Shown: positions 1 to 7,634, numbered from the stretch's first letter. The stretch: DNA of 13,121 nucleotides from CAYRTD01 sp964595055 (GCA_964595055.1 CAZQOV010000088.1:1-13121), one strand, 5' to 3'. The notes: a model not told the origin generated them from the sequence alone. Numbers and translations are program-made.

Positions 1-48
<48 letters not shown>

Positions 49-85
49 ATATATTTTTAAACTATTTGTTGACTAATTCGGCTTG

Positions 86-116
86 CAAATATACAATAAT
101 TCATTGGATATGCAAA
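86..116 (-). promoter_or_regulatory. Bacteroidota sigma-A promoter of the tRNA-fMet gene
   Basis: On the minus strand there is TTTG at 116-113, a 19-base spacer, then TATATTTG at 93-86. This is an exact match to the Bacteroidota -33/-7 consensus (TTTG, 19-21 bases, TAnnTTTG). Transcription would start about 30 bases before the mature tRNA 5' end at base 48, leaving a short leader for RNase P to remove. It is the best promoter in the window and supports the phylum assignment. Confidence 0.8.
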
Positions 117-268
117 TCAAGGTGAAGCATTTTTAAACTGATTTTTTTCCATTTTTGCGACTAACTCTCACACTATGATCATTTCCTGGTTGGTTTTACA
201 CTATTCCATTTATACGCAGACTTGCCACAATCAAATCAGGGTAATTAACATGTATTAAGCGTCACTCC

Positions 269-297
269 TGTAGACATGGAACAAATTCATGTCTGCA
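269..297. promoter_or_regulatory. inverted-repeat, operator-like site upstream of the TetR relic
   Basis: AGACATG (272-278) and CATGTCT (288-294) form a perfect 7-bp dyad with a 9-base spacer. The arms extend to 10 bp (269-278 and 288-297) with one mismatch at 271/295. The site ends one base before the ATG of the TetR-type relic at 299. TetR-family regulators usually bind such dyads at their own promoter, so an autoregulatory operator is the simplest reading. It could also simply be a hairpin. Confidence 0.5.
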
Positions 298-298
298 T

Positions 299-684
299 AT
301 GAGTGATATGAATATTTCAGAAAATAGACGAAATTATACTATGACACAGCGGGCTGATCAGGTGGTACTGACTGATCGCAAAATTATTGAAGCCATGACA
401 GATCTGTGGTTGAAAATGCCCCTATCCGAGCTTACCCTTGAAAAAGTGTCTGAAAGATCCGAAGTAACCGTTCGGACAAAATTACTGAAGGTTGGTTCAA
501 AAAAAAAAAAGGTTTGTTTGAAGCCTGTATTGAATCCGAAGGAGAACATATAACAATAAAGCGCATGCAGGTTGAACCGTGCGATTTGCAGGGTATAATT
601 GATGCTCTGCCCCATGCAGGATTATGCTTTTTAGCGTTTTCTATACAGGTAAATTGTAATGATATACCAGAATACGTCTGTTGA
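299..684 (+). pseudogene. TetR/AcrR-family regulator relic, frameshifted and truncated
   Basis: The first frame (ATG at 299) gives a clear TetR N-terminal helix-turn-helix. It has LTDRKIIEAMTDLW, then MPLSELTLEKVSERSEVTVRT around codons 40-60. The recognition helix should run on into a G-S-K-x-G-L-F motif. The sequence instead enters a run of 12 A (499-510), after which the frame changes. The expected continuation (GLFEACIESEGEH, then a run to QGIIDAL) is found in the next frame from 511 and ends at TGA 682-684. Together the two frames give roughly 128 codons, against about 190-210 for the family, so most of the ligand-binding domain is also gone. A sequencing slip in the A run could explain the frame change but not the missing C-terminal half. 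I therefore call it a pseudogene. Confidence 0.75.
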
Positions 685-753
685 ACAACTTGTATTTGGC
701 AGGCTTGTTTTTTCACAATTCACCTAAAATCCGAAAAAATTCAAAAATCCTGT

Positions 754-761
754 TATTTTTG
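754..761 (+). promoter_or_regulatory. candidate -7 element of the AbgT transporter gene
   Basis: TATTTTTG matches the Bacteroidota -7 consensus TAnnTTTG and lies 36 bases upstream of the ATG at 798. I see no good TTTG 19-21 bases further upstream, so only half of the promoter pattern is present. Confidence 0.4.
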
Positions 762-797
762 CCATTTGAAATTTGTCATGTAAAATAAATTTTCCTT

Positions 798-2369
798 ATG
801 AGTAGCAAGCAAAAGTCAAATTCCGGATTTTTTAAACGCATTCTCGATAAAGTAGAAGTTGTTGGTAACAAATTGCCTCATCCTGTAACTCTTTTCGCTA
901 TTTTAATGGGCATAACCCTGTTGTTGTCCTGGTTTTTTGGCGGCGTATCCGTTGATCATCCGGGTAAAGAGGCAGGATTGCTCGATTCCGAAGGAAACCC
1001 GGTGGACAAAATTAATGTGGTCAACCTGCTCTCGCGGGAAGGTGTTCAAATGATCTTCACAAGGATGGTGGAGACTTTTGCCGATTTCCCACCCCTGGGG
1101 TTGGTACTGGTTGTGATGCTGGGTATTGGTGTAGCAGAATATACAGGAATGATCTCGGTAGGACTGCGGCTGTTTGTCTCCAGAGTACCCAAGTCTATCA
1201 TTACTTTTTCCATTGTTGTTGCCGGCATGCTTAGTTCTGTTGCTGCCGATGCTGGTTACGTAGTATTGATTCCTCTGGGGGGAGCTATTTTTATGAGCAT
1301 GGGCAGGCATCCGCTTGCAGGTATAGCCGCAGCCTTTGCCGGTGTGTCTGGTGGATTTGGAGCAAATGTCTTACCCACCGGACTTGATCCTATGATTGCT
1401 GCATTTACCGAACCGGCTGCCCAGATTATCGATCCGGATTACACGGTGAATCCGCTCTCCAATTATTATTTAATGGCAGCTTCTGTGCCTCTGGTTGGCC
1501 TTGCCGGTACCTGGATTACAGAAAAAATCTTAGTTCCGCGATTGGGTGAATATAAACCTGGCTCCGATATCAAGATCGACGAGGATAAACCCATTACCCG
1601 ACAGGAAAAAAAGGCTTTGTTGTGGTCATTTATCGCTTCCGTGTTTGTTCTTTTTCTTTTTATGATGACCATCATTCCTGAGAATGGTTTGTTGCGCGGA
1701 GAACCGGATCCGGAAACAGGAGTTCGAAGTTTGGATCCTTTTTACGATTCACTGGTGCCTGTAATGTTTATCGTCTTTTTTGTTGCCGGTCTTGTATACG
1801 GAATCGTGGCAAAAACCATTAAAAACGACAAAGATGTGGCCGAAATGACCGCCAAGAGTATGTCGACCATGGGAATGTACATTGTTATCGCCTTTGTCGC
1901 TGCCCAGTTTGTGGCCTATTTTAACTGGTCAAATCTCGGAAGTGTCCTCGCTGTTAAAGGCTCGGACGGATTGAAAGCGGTCGGTTTTACCGGAGGTCCT
2001 TTGCTGGTGGCCTTTATCATTGTTTCATCGCTTGTAAACCTGATTATGGGTAGTGCATCAGCCAAGTGGGCTTTGCTGGCACCTATTTTTGTACCCATGC
2101 TCATGTTAATGGGTTACTCTCCGGAAACTACGCAGGCAGCCTATCGTATTGGTGACTCTTATTCAAATATTCTTACACCTCTCTTACCCTACTTCCCACT
2201 TGTTATCGTCTTTGCTCAAAAGTATGTGAAGAATGTGGGTATCGGTACGCTGATATCGATGATGCTTCCCTATGCTATTGCCTTTGCAGTGGTTCGTATC
2301 CCAATGTTACTGGCATGGATATGGGCAGGATTGCCTTTGGGGATTGAAGGACCGCTATTTTATGAATGA
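798..2369 (+). CDS. AbgT-family transporter (p-aminobenzoyl-glutamate / antimetabolite type)
   Basis: This 523-residue multi-spanning inner-membrane protein has the length and sequence of the AbgT family, which includes E. coli AbgT (p-aminobenzoyl-glutamate uptake) and MtrF/YdaH (sulfonamide antimetabolite export). A short cytoplasmic N-terminus with KLPHPVTLF precedes the first membrane helix. The first re-entrant hairpin region has SGGFGANVLPTGLDPMI (183-200). The second signature is GSASAKW (418-424) followed by RIGDSYSNILTPLLPYF (450-466). Residues D197, S421, W424, P442, R450, D453 and P461 line up, with a constant offset of 4, with those I recall as important in MtrF. Nothing suggests inactivation. 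The substrate and direction of transport cannot be told. It lies 113 bases after a TetR relic and ends before a structured intergenic element, so it appears to be transcribed alone. Confidence 0.93.
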   Translation: MSSKQKSNSGFFKRILDKVEVVGNKLPHPVTLFAILMGITLLLSWFFGGVSVDHPGKEAGLLDSEGNPVDKINVVNLLSREGVQMIFTRMVETFADFPPLGLVLVVMLGIGVAEYTGMISVGLRLFVSRVPKSIITFSIVVAGMLSSVAADAGYVVLIPLGGAIFMSMGRHPLAGIAAAFAGVSGGFGANVLPTGLDPMIAAFTEPAAQIIDPDYTVNPLSNYYLMAASVPLVGLAGTWITEKILVPRLGEYKPGSDIKIDEDKPITRQEKKALLWSFIASVFVLFLFMMTIIPENGLLRGEPDPETGVRSLDPFYDSLVPVMFIVFFVAGLVYGIVAKTIKNDKDVAEMTAKSMSTMGMYIVIAFVAAQFVAYFNWSNLGSVLAVKGSDGLKAVGFTGGPLLVAFIIVSSLVNLIMGSASAKWALLAPIFVPMLMLMGYSPETTQAAYRIGDSYSNILTPLLPYFPLVIVFAQKYVKNVGIGTLISMMLPYAIAFAVVRIPMLLAWIWAGLPLGIEGPLFYE

Positions 2370-2384
2370 TGTTTTTTTTCCAAA

Positions 2385-2519
2385 TTGAGCGATAATCCAC
2401 AATCGATTAAGAAAATCTAAGTATTTCACCTCACCTAATCAGTGAAATGCAAAATTTTCTAAATCGGGGTTATCCGCCTCAGGCGGAAAGCGATATTTTG
2501 CTTCACTCATATCGCTCAA
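2385..2519. repeat. nested palindromic intergenic element (possible MITE-like repeat or structured RNA)
   Basis: The block is bounded by TTGAGCGATA (2385-2394) and its exact reverse complement TATCGCTCAA (2510-2519). Inside are three further foldings. First, a 13-bp arm pair with one mismatch (2404-2416 with 2454-2466) encloses an inner ATTTCAC/GTGAAAT pair (2423-2429 with 2442-2448). Second, there is a compact GC-rich hairpin, TCCGCCT-C-AGGCGGA (2473-2487). Third, AGCGATAT/ATATCGCT (2489-2496 with 2509-2516) competes with the outer pair for the same right arm. It has no coding capacity. The architecture fits a miniature mobile repeat or an RNA-level element. Nothing in the window shows a second copy. 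Confidence 0.55.
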
Positions 2520-2550
2520 CTTAAGTAATACTTTTATCCGGTATTATTTA

Positions 2551-2558
2551 TATTTTTG
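2551..2558 (+). promoter_or_regulatory. candidate -7 element of dinB
   Basis: TATTTTTG matches TAnnTTTG and lies 31 bases upstream of the dinB ATG, just beyond the structured element. The expected upstream TTTG is not clear; the nearest is CTTTTA at 2531-2536. This is a half-match only. Confidence 0.4.
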
Positions 2559-2589
2559 AAAGAATAAACATTCACCTGTCACTCCATCC

Positions 2590-3669
2590 ATGAGAAAGAT
2601 CATACACATCGACATGGACTCTTTCTTTGCTTCCGTTGAACAAAGAGATTTTTCCGAATACAGGGGTAAACCCCTTGTCGTCGGAAGCCGGTCGCCAAGG
2701 TCGGTGGTTGCCGCTGCCAGTTATGAGGCGAGGAAGTATGGGGTGCACTCTGCTATGCCCATGGCTGTGGCTTTAAGGAAGTGCCCACACCTTATTGTTA
2801 GGCCTCACCGTTTCGAAGTATACCGGAAAGTTTCCGGCAGTATTCGAGATATTTTTCATGAATACACCGACCTGATAGAGCCCCTTTCTCTGGATGAGGC
2901 CTACCTGGATGTTACACATCCGAAGAAAGGCCTGCCTTCCGCTTCCCTGATTGCCATGGAGATCAAGAAAGAGATAAAAACTCGTGAAAATCTGATTGCC
3001 TCCGCCGGTGTGTCCTACAATAAATTCCTGGCAAAGATTGCCTCCGATATGGATAAACCGGACGGCTTCTATCTCATAAAGCCCGAGGATGCGGAACGTT
3101 TCCTGGAAGAACTGGAGATCAAGCGGTTCTTCGGTGTGGGGGAGAAGACAGAAGAAAAAATGCACCAGTTAAATATCTATTATGGACGCGATCTAAAAGC
3201 TTTGGAAAGGGATCAAATGATTAGGCATTTCGGTAAGACAGGGAACTACTTCTATGAGGTGGTCCGTGGCATCGATGAGCGCCCGGTTGTCCCGTTCCGT
3301 GAAAGCAAATCGATTGGGGCCGAGCGCACATACGACAAAGATCTTTTTGGCATTCAGGAGGTGGAAGAGCGATTAAAAGAAGTGATGAACATTATGTGGA
3401 ATCGTTGTCAGGCAAAGAGGAAATTCGGGAAAACCCTGACATTGAAGCTCCGTTTTTCGGATTTCAGGACAATTACCAGGAGCCGGACTCAGAAGGATCC
3501 ATATTCTTTTCATCAGGTAGATCCTGTCCTGAAAGAACTATTGCCTGTTTCACTCATCAGGAAGCATGGCGTAAGGCTTCTGGGAACCACCATGGCCAAT
3601 TTCCCGGTTAAAGAAACGGGGGTGACAAAACAAATCGAGATTGATTTCGGGCCTGACAATCCCTCCTGA
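2590..3669 (+). CDS. dinB: DNA polymerase IV (Y-family translesion polymerase)
   Basis: This 359-residue protein has the normal length and layout of DinB, an error-prone polymerase that extends past DNA lesions in the cytoplasm. The N-terminal motif HIDMDSFFASVE carries catalytic D8 and the aromatic steric-gate residue F13, which excludes ribonucleotides. SLDEAYLDV holds the other metal ligands, D102 and E103. S-Y-E-A-R-K-Y-G-V (44-52) in the fingers is also typical. The palm is followed by the thumb's helix-hairpin-helix region (FFGVGEKTEEKM, around 180-191) and a little-finger domain (about 240-350). The C-terminal QIEIDF resembles the short peptide that docks Y-family polymerases onto the beta sliding clamp. 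There is no partner gene nearby and I see no LexA-type box. The 138 bases that follow hold no gene. Confidence 0.97.
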   Translation: MRKIIHIDMDSFFASVEQRDFSEYRGKPLVVGSRSPRSVVAAASYEARKYGVHSAMPMAVALRKCPHLIVRPHRFEVYRKVSGSIRDIFHEYTDLIEPLSLDEAYLDVTHPKKGLPSASLIAMEIKKEIKTRENLIASAGVSYNKFLAKIASDMDKPDGFYLIKPEDAERFLEELEIKRFFGVGEKTEEKMHQLNIYYGRDLKALERDQMIRHFGKTGNYFYEVVRGIDERPVVPFRESKSIGAERTYDKDLFGIQEVEERLKEVMNIMWNRCQAKRKFGKTLTLKLRFSDFRTITRSRTQKDPYSFHQVDPVLKELLPVSLIRKHGVRLLGTTMANFPVKETGVTKQIEIDFGPDNPS

Positions 3670-3742
3670 CGCTTCTTCCCCTTGATCTGATCTTGAAATT
3701 CCAATGATATGAGCTAAAACTATATTTCTCAAAGAAAAATCG

Positions 3743-3789
3743 TATTTTTACGCAAAATTTCATTTTATTGCATTCTTATTAAGGAATGC
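3743..3789 (+). promoter_or_regulatory. weak promoter-like element plus hairpin ahead of the superoxide reductase gene
   Basis: TATTTTTA (3743-3750) differs from the -7 consensus TAnnTTTG only in the last base. It is followed by GCATTC (3770-3775) and GAATGC (3784-3789), a 6-bp stem with an 8-base loop, and then by a T-rich tract. The hairpin could be a weak terminator for dinB or part of the leader of the next gene. Both readings are tentative. Confidence 0.3.
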
Positions 3790-3807
3790 TTTTAATTTTT
3801 TAATTAT

Positions 3808-4191
3808 ATGCCAAGAGTATTTAAACCCGTAGATATTACGAAGGAAGAAAAAGAAGTAAAGAGGGATTATTATGACAGGCATACGCCACGAATAATCTGC
3901 GAGAAGACAGCAAAAAGGGGAGAAAAATTCAGAGTGAAAGTTACCCTTGGAGATCAGTATTCCCATCCGGATGAACCGGAGCATTTTATTAGTTATATTC
4001 AGCTCTGGAACCGGGAGACCTTTCTTGCAGAGGCTCATTTTACCCCAGGCATGCTGGGAAATCAACCGGAGCATGTGGAAGTGGATTTCTACCTTATCCC
4101 GAAACTCTCTATGAACCTGACAGCTATGTCGACATGCACAAAACATGGGCTCTGGCAGAGTGAATCTGTAGAAGTGAAAGTTATCGATTAA
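3808..4191 (+). CDS. superoxide reductase (neelaredoxin / desulfoferrodoxin centre II domain)
   Basis: This 127-residue protein is predicted to reduce superoxide to peroxide at a mononuclear iron site in the cytoplasm, without releasing oxygen as superoxide dismutase does. All five iron ligands are visible: H25 in R-H-T-P, H53 and H59 in YSHPDEPEHF, and C110 and H113 in CTKHGLW. There is no four-cysteine desulforedoxin domain at the N-terminus, so it is the one-iron (class II, neelaredoxin-like) form. The family's usual E-K-H-x-P loop, whose lysine helps superoxide binding, reads D-R-H-T-P here. The substitution keeps the charges but is unusual. An electron donor such as rubredoxin is not encoded in the window. 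The stop lies 9 bases before the next gene, so it is probably the first gene of the operon that includes dxr and rseP. Confidence 0.88.
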   Translation: MPRVFKPVDITKEEKEVKRDYYDRHTPRIICEKTAKRGEKFRVKVTLGDQYSHPDEPEHFISYIQLWNRETFLAEAHFTPGMLGNQPEHVEVDFYLIPKLSMNLTAMSTCTKHGLWQSESVEVKVID

Positions 4192-4200
4192 ATTTATATC

Positions 4201-5070
4201 ATGGCGGAGGAACAAAAAGAGAAGAAAAAATTCATCCATAAGCTTACTGACAAGTACAGGATTGTTCTGTTAAACGACAGTACTTTCAAAGAAGTTGGAT
4301 TTATGCGTCTCACTCGTTTAAATGTATTCACTGTGGGTGGAGTTATAATGCTGCTTTTCATTGCCATTATATGGTCCTTGATAGCATATACCCCTGTCAG
4401 GGAACTTATCCCGGGATATCCGGACGCTGAGATGCGAAACAATATCATACAAAATCAGATACGTCTGGATTCTCTGGAGATGGAAATTAAGTACCGGGAT
4501 CAGTATTTTGATAATTTAAAAACCATTATTTCAGGAGAAAAACCCGCTGAATTCATTTTGGAAACTGCTGAATCTTCTCCTCCTGCCAATCTGGGTGTTC
4601 AGCGGTCGGCATCGGACTCAATGCTTCGTCATGATATCGAACTGGCTGAAAAACTCAGCATACCTATGGTTTATGCCGATTCTGAAGTCACCAGACTGGA
4701 ACGCTTGCATTTTTTCTCTCCGGTGGGCGGGATGGTTACCAATTCTTTTAATCCGCTAAATAATCATTTTGGTACGGATATAGTAGCAGGTCCTAATGAA
4801 GTTGTAAAAGCTACGCTGGATGGAACCGTTACCATGGCAACCTGGACCCTGGAAACCGGTCATGTTCTTCAAATACAGCATGCCAACAATTTGATTTCTG
4901 TTTACAAGCATAATGCAGAACTCTTAAAAAAGGTAGGAATGAGAGTGAGGGCAGGCGATGCTATTGCCATTATAGGAAATTCAGGCGAGTTAACCACCGG
5001 ACCTCATCTGCATTTTGAGATCTGGCAAAACGGAGTTCCCCTTGATCCGGAAGAATTTATCGTGTTTTAG
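4201..5070 (+). CDS. M23-family (LytM-type) peptidoglycan endopeptidase, membrane-anchored
   Basis: This 289-residue protein has a basic cytoplasmic N-terminus, one hydrophobic helix at about 44-64, a charged linker (about 80-110), and a C-terminal M23 domain (about 170-285) placed outside the inner membrane. The zinc and catalytic residues are complete: H189 and D193 in HFGTD, H237 in the YKHN strand, and H269-x-H271 in GPHLHFE. With all of these present it should be an active endopeptidase cutting peptidoglycan cross-links, unlike EnvC/NlpD-type activators, which have lost zinc ligands. It starts 9 bases after the superoxide reductase stop and lies 43 bases before dxr, an order I recognise in Bacteroidota genomes. 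The exact bond cut and any role in cell shape are inferred from the family only. Confidence 0.92.
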   Translation: MAEEQKEKKKFIHKLTDKYRIVLLNDSTFKEVGFMRLTRLNVFTVGGVIMLLFIAIIWSLIAYTPVRELIPGYPDAEMRNNIIQNQIRLDSLEMEIKYRDQYFDNLKTIISGEKPAEFILETAESSPPANLGVQRSASDSMLRHDIELAEKLSIPMVYADSEVTRLERLHFFSPVGGMVTNSFNPLNNHFGTDIVAGPNEVVKATLDGTVTMATWTLETGHVLQIQHANNLISVYKHNAELLKKVGMRVRAGDAIAIIGNSGELTTGPHLHFEIWQNGVPLDPEEFIVF

Positions 5071-5113
5071 TCTTTTGAGAGGCGAATGTGTTACATAATA
5101 TTAATTTTCTCGG

Positions 5114-6265
5114 GTGAAAAAAGGAATTGCCATATTAGGTTCTACCGGCTCTATAGGGACCCAAACACTTGAAGTGATCGGAAAGCATCCTGATTTATTC
5201 AGCGTTGAGGTAATTACTGCCAATAACAATGCGGAATTACTGGTAAAGCAGGCATTGCAGTTTGTTCCGAATATAGTTGTAATCGGGAACCCGGATAAAT
5301 ATGACTTTGTCAGGGAAAACCTTGGCCATTTACCGGTAAAAGTTTTCGCCGGCAAGGAATCCATAGCAGAAGTGGTAAGCCTTGATAGCATTCATTTGGT
5401 GGTCACAGCCATGGTCGGATTTGCGGGTTTGTTACCAACCATCAATGCACTTAAAGCGGGAAAGCACATTGCCCTGGCCAATAAGGAAACCCTTGTGGTG
5501 GCAGGAAAAATGATCCGAAGGCTGGCAAATGAAAATAAGGCTTTCATTATTCCGATTGATTCGGAACACTCTGCCATATACCAATGCCTGGTTGGTGAGA
5601 ACTTAAAGGAGGTGGAGAAAATTATTTTGACAGCTTCGGGAGGACCATTTCGTGATAAATCCCTGGAGTTTATGCGCACGGCCAGTGTAAAAGATGCATT
5701 GAATCATCCAAACTGGTGTATGGGGAATAAAATAACCATCGATTCCGCGAGTCTTATGAATAAAGGACTTGAAGCTATCGAAGCCCACTGGTTATTTGAT
5801 TTGCCTGCAGATAAGATTGACGTCGTTATTCATCCTCAGTCCGTCGTGCATTCAATGGTTCAGTTTATCGATGGTTCAATAAAAGCCCAGATGGGAGAAC
5901 CGGATATGAGGGTGCCAATCCAATATGCATTGGCATATCCCTCCAGAATAAAATCGGATTTTCCCCGTTTTGACTTTTCAGGAGACGTAAATTTGACTTT
6001 TGAGTCTCCCGATTTAAAAAAATTTCGTAATCTTGCACTTTCTTTTGAGGTTATGAAAAAAGGCGGAAATTGGCCATGTGTTATGAATGCAGCCAATGAA
6101 GTCGCCGTATCTGCATTTCTTAAGGAAAAAATTAGTTTTCTTGAAATGTCCGGAGTTATAGAACAGGTTATTGAAAGATCGGTATTTATAGATAATCCGG
6201 GGTATAGTGAAATATGTGATTCCGATAAAGAAGCACGAAAAATTGCAGAAGAGATAATAGTATAA
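5114..6265 (+). CDS. dxr: 1-deoxy-D-xylulose 5-phosphate reductoisomerase
   Basis: This cytoplasmic enzyme converts 1-deoxy-D-xylulose 5-phosphate to 2-C-methyl-D-erythritol 4-phosphate with NADPH, the first committed step of the MEP route to isoprenoids. At 383 residues it is full length. The NADPH-binding GSTGSIG is at 9-15 and N-K-E at 123-125. The metal ligands are D149 and E151 in IDSEHSA, and E220 in NKGLE. Substrate-site motifs are HPNWCMG (198-204), SASLMNKG (211-218) and HPQSVVHSMV (240-249). I chose the GTG at 5114 because it is directly followed by K-K-G-I-A-I-L-G-S, the normal beginning of the family, and no in-frame ATG lies upstream. It is followed after two bases by rseP, so translation is probably coupled. 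Confidence 0.98.
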   Translation: MKKGIAILGSTGSIGTQTLEVIGKHPDLFSVEVITANNNAELLVKQALQFVPNIVVIGNPDKYDFVRENLGHLPVKVFAGKESIAEVVSLDSIHLVVTAMVGFAGLLPTINALKAGKHIALANKETLVVAGKMIRRLANENKAFIIPIDSEHSAIYQCLVGENLKEVEKIILTASGGPFRDKSLEFMRTASVKDALNHPNWCMGNKITIDSASLMNKGLEAIEAHWLFDLPADKIDVVIHPQSVVHSMVQFIDGSIKAQMGEPDMRVPIQYALAYPSRIKSDFPRFDFSGDVNLTFESPDLKKFRNLALSFEVMKKGGNWPCVMNAANEVAVSAFLKEKISFLEMSGVIEQVIERSVFIDNPGYSEICDSDKEARKIAEEIIV

Positions 6266-6267
6266 AT

Positions 6268-7599
6268 ATGGAAATTTTAGTTAAGGCAGGACAGTTTTTG
6301 TTGAGTTTATCTTTGTTAATCATCCTGCATGAGATGGGACACTATCTTTTTGCCCGTCTGTTTAATACCAGAGTAGAAAAGTTTTATTTATTTTTTAATC
6401 CCTGGTTTTCTTTATTTAAAAAGAAAATCGGCGTCACAGAATACGGAGTAGGGTGGCTTCCCCTGGGGGGGTATGTGAAAATATCCGGAATGATTGATGA
6501 ATCGATGGATAAAGAGCAGCTTAAGCAACCTCCCAAGCCTTATGAATTCAGATCAAAGAAATCTTACCAGCGATTATTAATCATGCTGGGGGGTGTTCTT
6601 GTGAATTTTATATTTGCTCTTGCCATTTATTCCATGACTTTATATGCCTGGGGAGAAAATTACCTACCCGTGGACAATATGAAGTATGGTATTATGGTCG
6701 ATTCTGTAGGCATGGAAATGGGATTACGGAACGGGGATAAGATTGTTTCCATCGATGGTCAGGAAGTGGAGAATTACCGGGCCATTGTGCACGATATAGT
6801 GGTGAATGAAGCCAGGACCATACAGGTGGAAAGAAACGAACGATTGGTGAATATTGAATTACCAGAAAATACCATCGCCCAGTTGATAAAATCGGATACC
6901 AATATTCCGATATTGCCGCGTATGCCTTTTTATGTTGCCGGATTTAATCCTCAGGATTCTTCCGCATATGAAGCAGGGCTTAGGGAAGGAGACCGGATAA
7001 TAGCCATCAATGATATTGAAACAAAGTATTTTGATGAATTTAAGTCTGCCATTCGGAATTATAAAGATCAAACCATTAATCTTAGCCTGATCAGAAATGA
7101 AACGGATACAATGACCATTCAGGCCTTTGTGTCGGAAAATGCCACCATAGGGGTTATGGCAGATCTGAATTTGAGCCGGTTTTTTGAACTGGAAACCCGG
7201 GAATATTCATTGTTAGCTTCCATTCCTGCCGGGGTTAATAAAGGATATGATATGATCAGCAGTTATGTGAAGCAACTTAAGCTTTTATTTAAGCCTGAAA
7301 CCAAAGCATATGAAGAGATAGGAGGCTTTCTTAAGATCGGAAGTATTTTTCCCGGAACATGGGACTGGGAGGCATTCTGGAACCTTACTGCCTTTTTATC
7401 TATTATTCTGGCCATTATGAATATTTTACCTATACCTGCACTTGACGGAGGGCATGTCGCATTTCTCGTTTATGAAATGGTATCGGGAAGAAAGCCCGGC
7501 GAAAAGTTTTTGGAGTATGCTCAGATTGCCGGGATGATCATCCTCTTAACATTGTTGGTTTATGCCAATGGCAATGATATCATTAACCTTTTTAAATAA
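6268..7599 (+). CDS. rseP: RIP (site-2) metalloprotease RseP with two PDZ domains
   Basis: This 443-residue inner-membrane zinc protease cuts substrates within the membrane. In E. coli RseP this releases an anti-sigma factor and removes leftover signal peptides. The first helix carries the zinc-binding HEMGH (21-25). A conserved G-x-x-P-L-G-G-Y strand (61-69) follows. Two PDZ domains lie in the periplasmic part: the first at about 135-195 with LRNGDKIVSIDG, the second at about 215-290 with LREGDRIIAINDI. The third zinc ligand, D393, is in the NILPIPALDGGH motif (385-396). The protein ends with a final membrane helix (about 415-433). Length and motifs are complete. The gene starts two bases after dxr, the pairing common in Bacteroidota, and is followed by a promoter-like element for tatA. 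Its substrate in this organism is not shown. Confidence 0.96.
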   Translation: MEILVKAGQFLLSLSLLIILHEMGHYLFARLFNTRVEKFYLFFNPWFSLFKKKIGVTEYGVGWLPLGGYVKISGMIDESMDKEQLKQPPKPYEFRSKKSYQRLLIMLGGVLVNFIFALAIYSMTLYAWGENYLPVDNMKYGIMVDSVGMEMGLRNGDKIVSIDGQEVENYRAIVHDIVVNEARTIQVERNERLVNIELPENTIAQLIKSDTNIPILPRMPFYVAGFNPQDSSAYEAGLREGDRIIAINDIETKYFDEFKSAIRNYKDQTINLSLIRNETDTMTIQAFVSENATIGVMADLNLSRFFELETREYSLLASIPAGVNKGYDMISSYVKQLKLLFKPETKAYEEIGGFLKIGSIFPGTWDWEAFWNLTAFLSIILAIMNILPIPALDGGHVAFLVYEMVSGRKPGEKFLEYAQIAGMIILLTLLVYANGNDIINLFK

Positions 7600-7634
7600 A
7601 AGAGTCATTCAATCAATCTGTTTAGTTTTTTTTC

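Noticed and set aside
499..510. Programmed ribosomal slippage on the A12 run that would rescue the TetR protein
   Set aside because: Even with a frame change the product stops at 684 after about 128 codons and lacks the ligand-binding domain, so there is no sensible full-length product to rescue.
432..716. Minus-strand frame of 94 codons over the TetR relic
   Set aside because: It is antisense to the recognisable TetR reading frames and its composition is not protein-like.
3770..3789. Definite rho-independent terminator of dinB
   Set aside because: The stem is only 6 bp with two G:C pairs, and it lies downstream of a promoter-like element for the next gene; kept only as a tentative leader hairpin.
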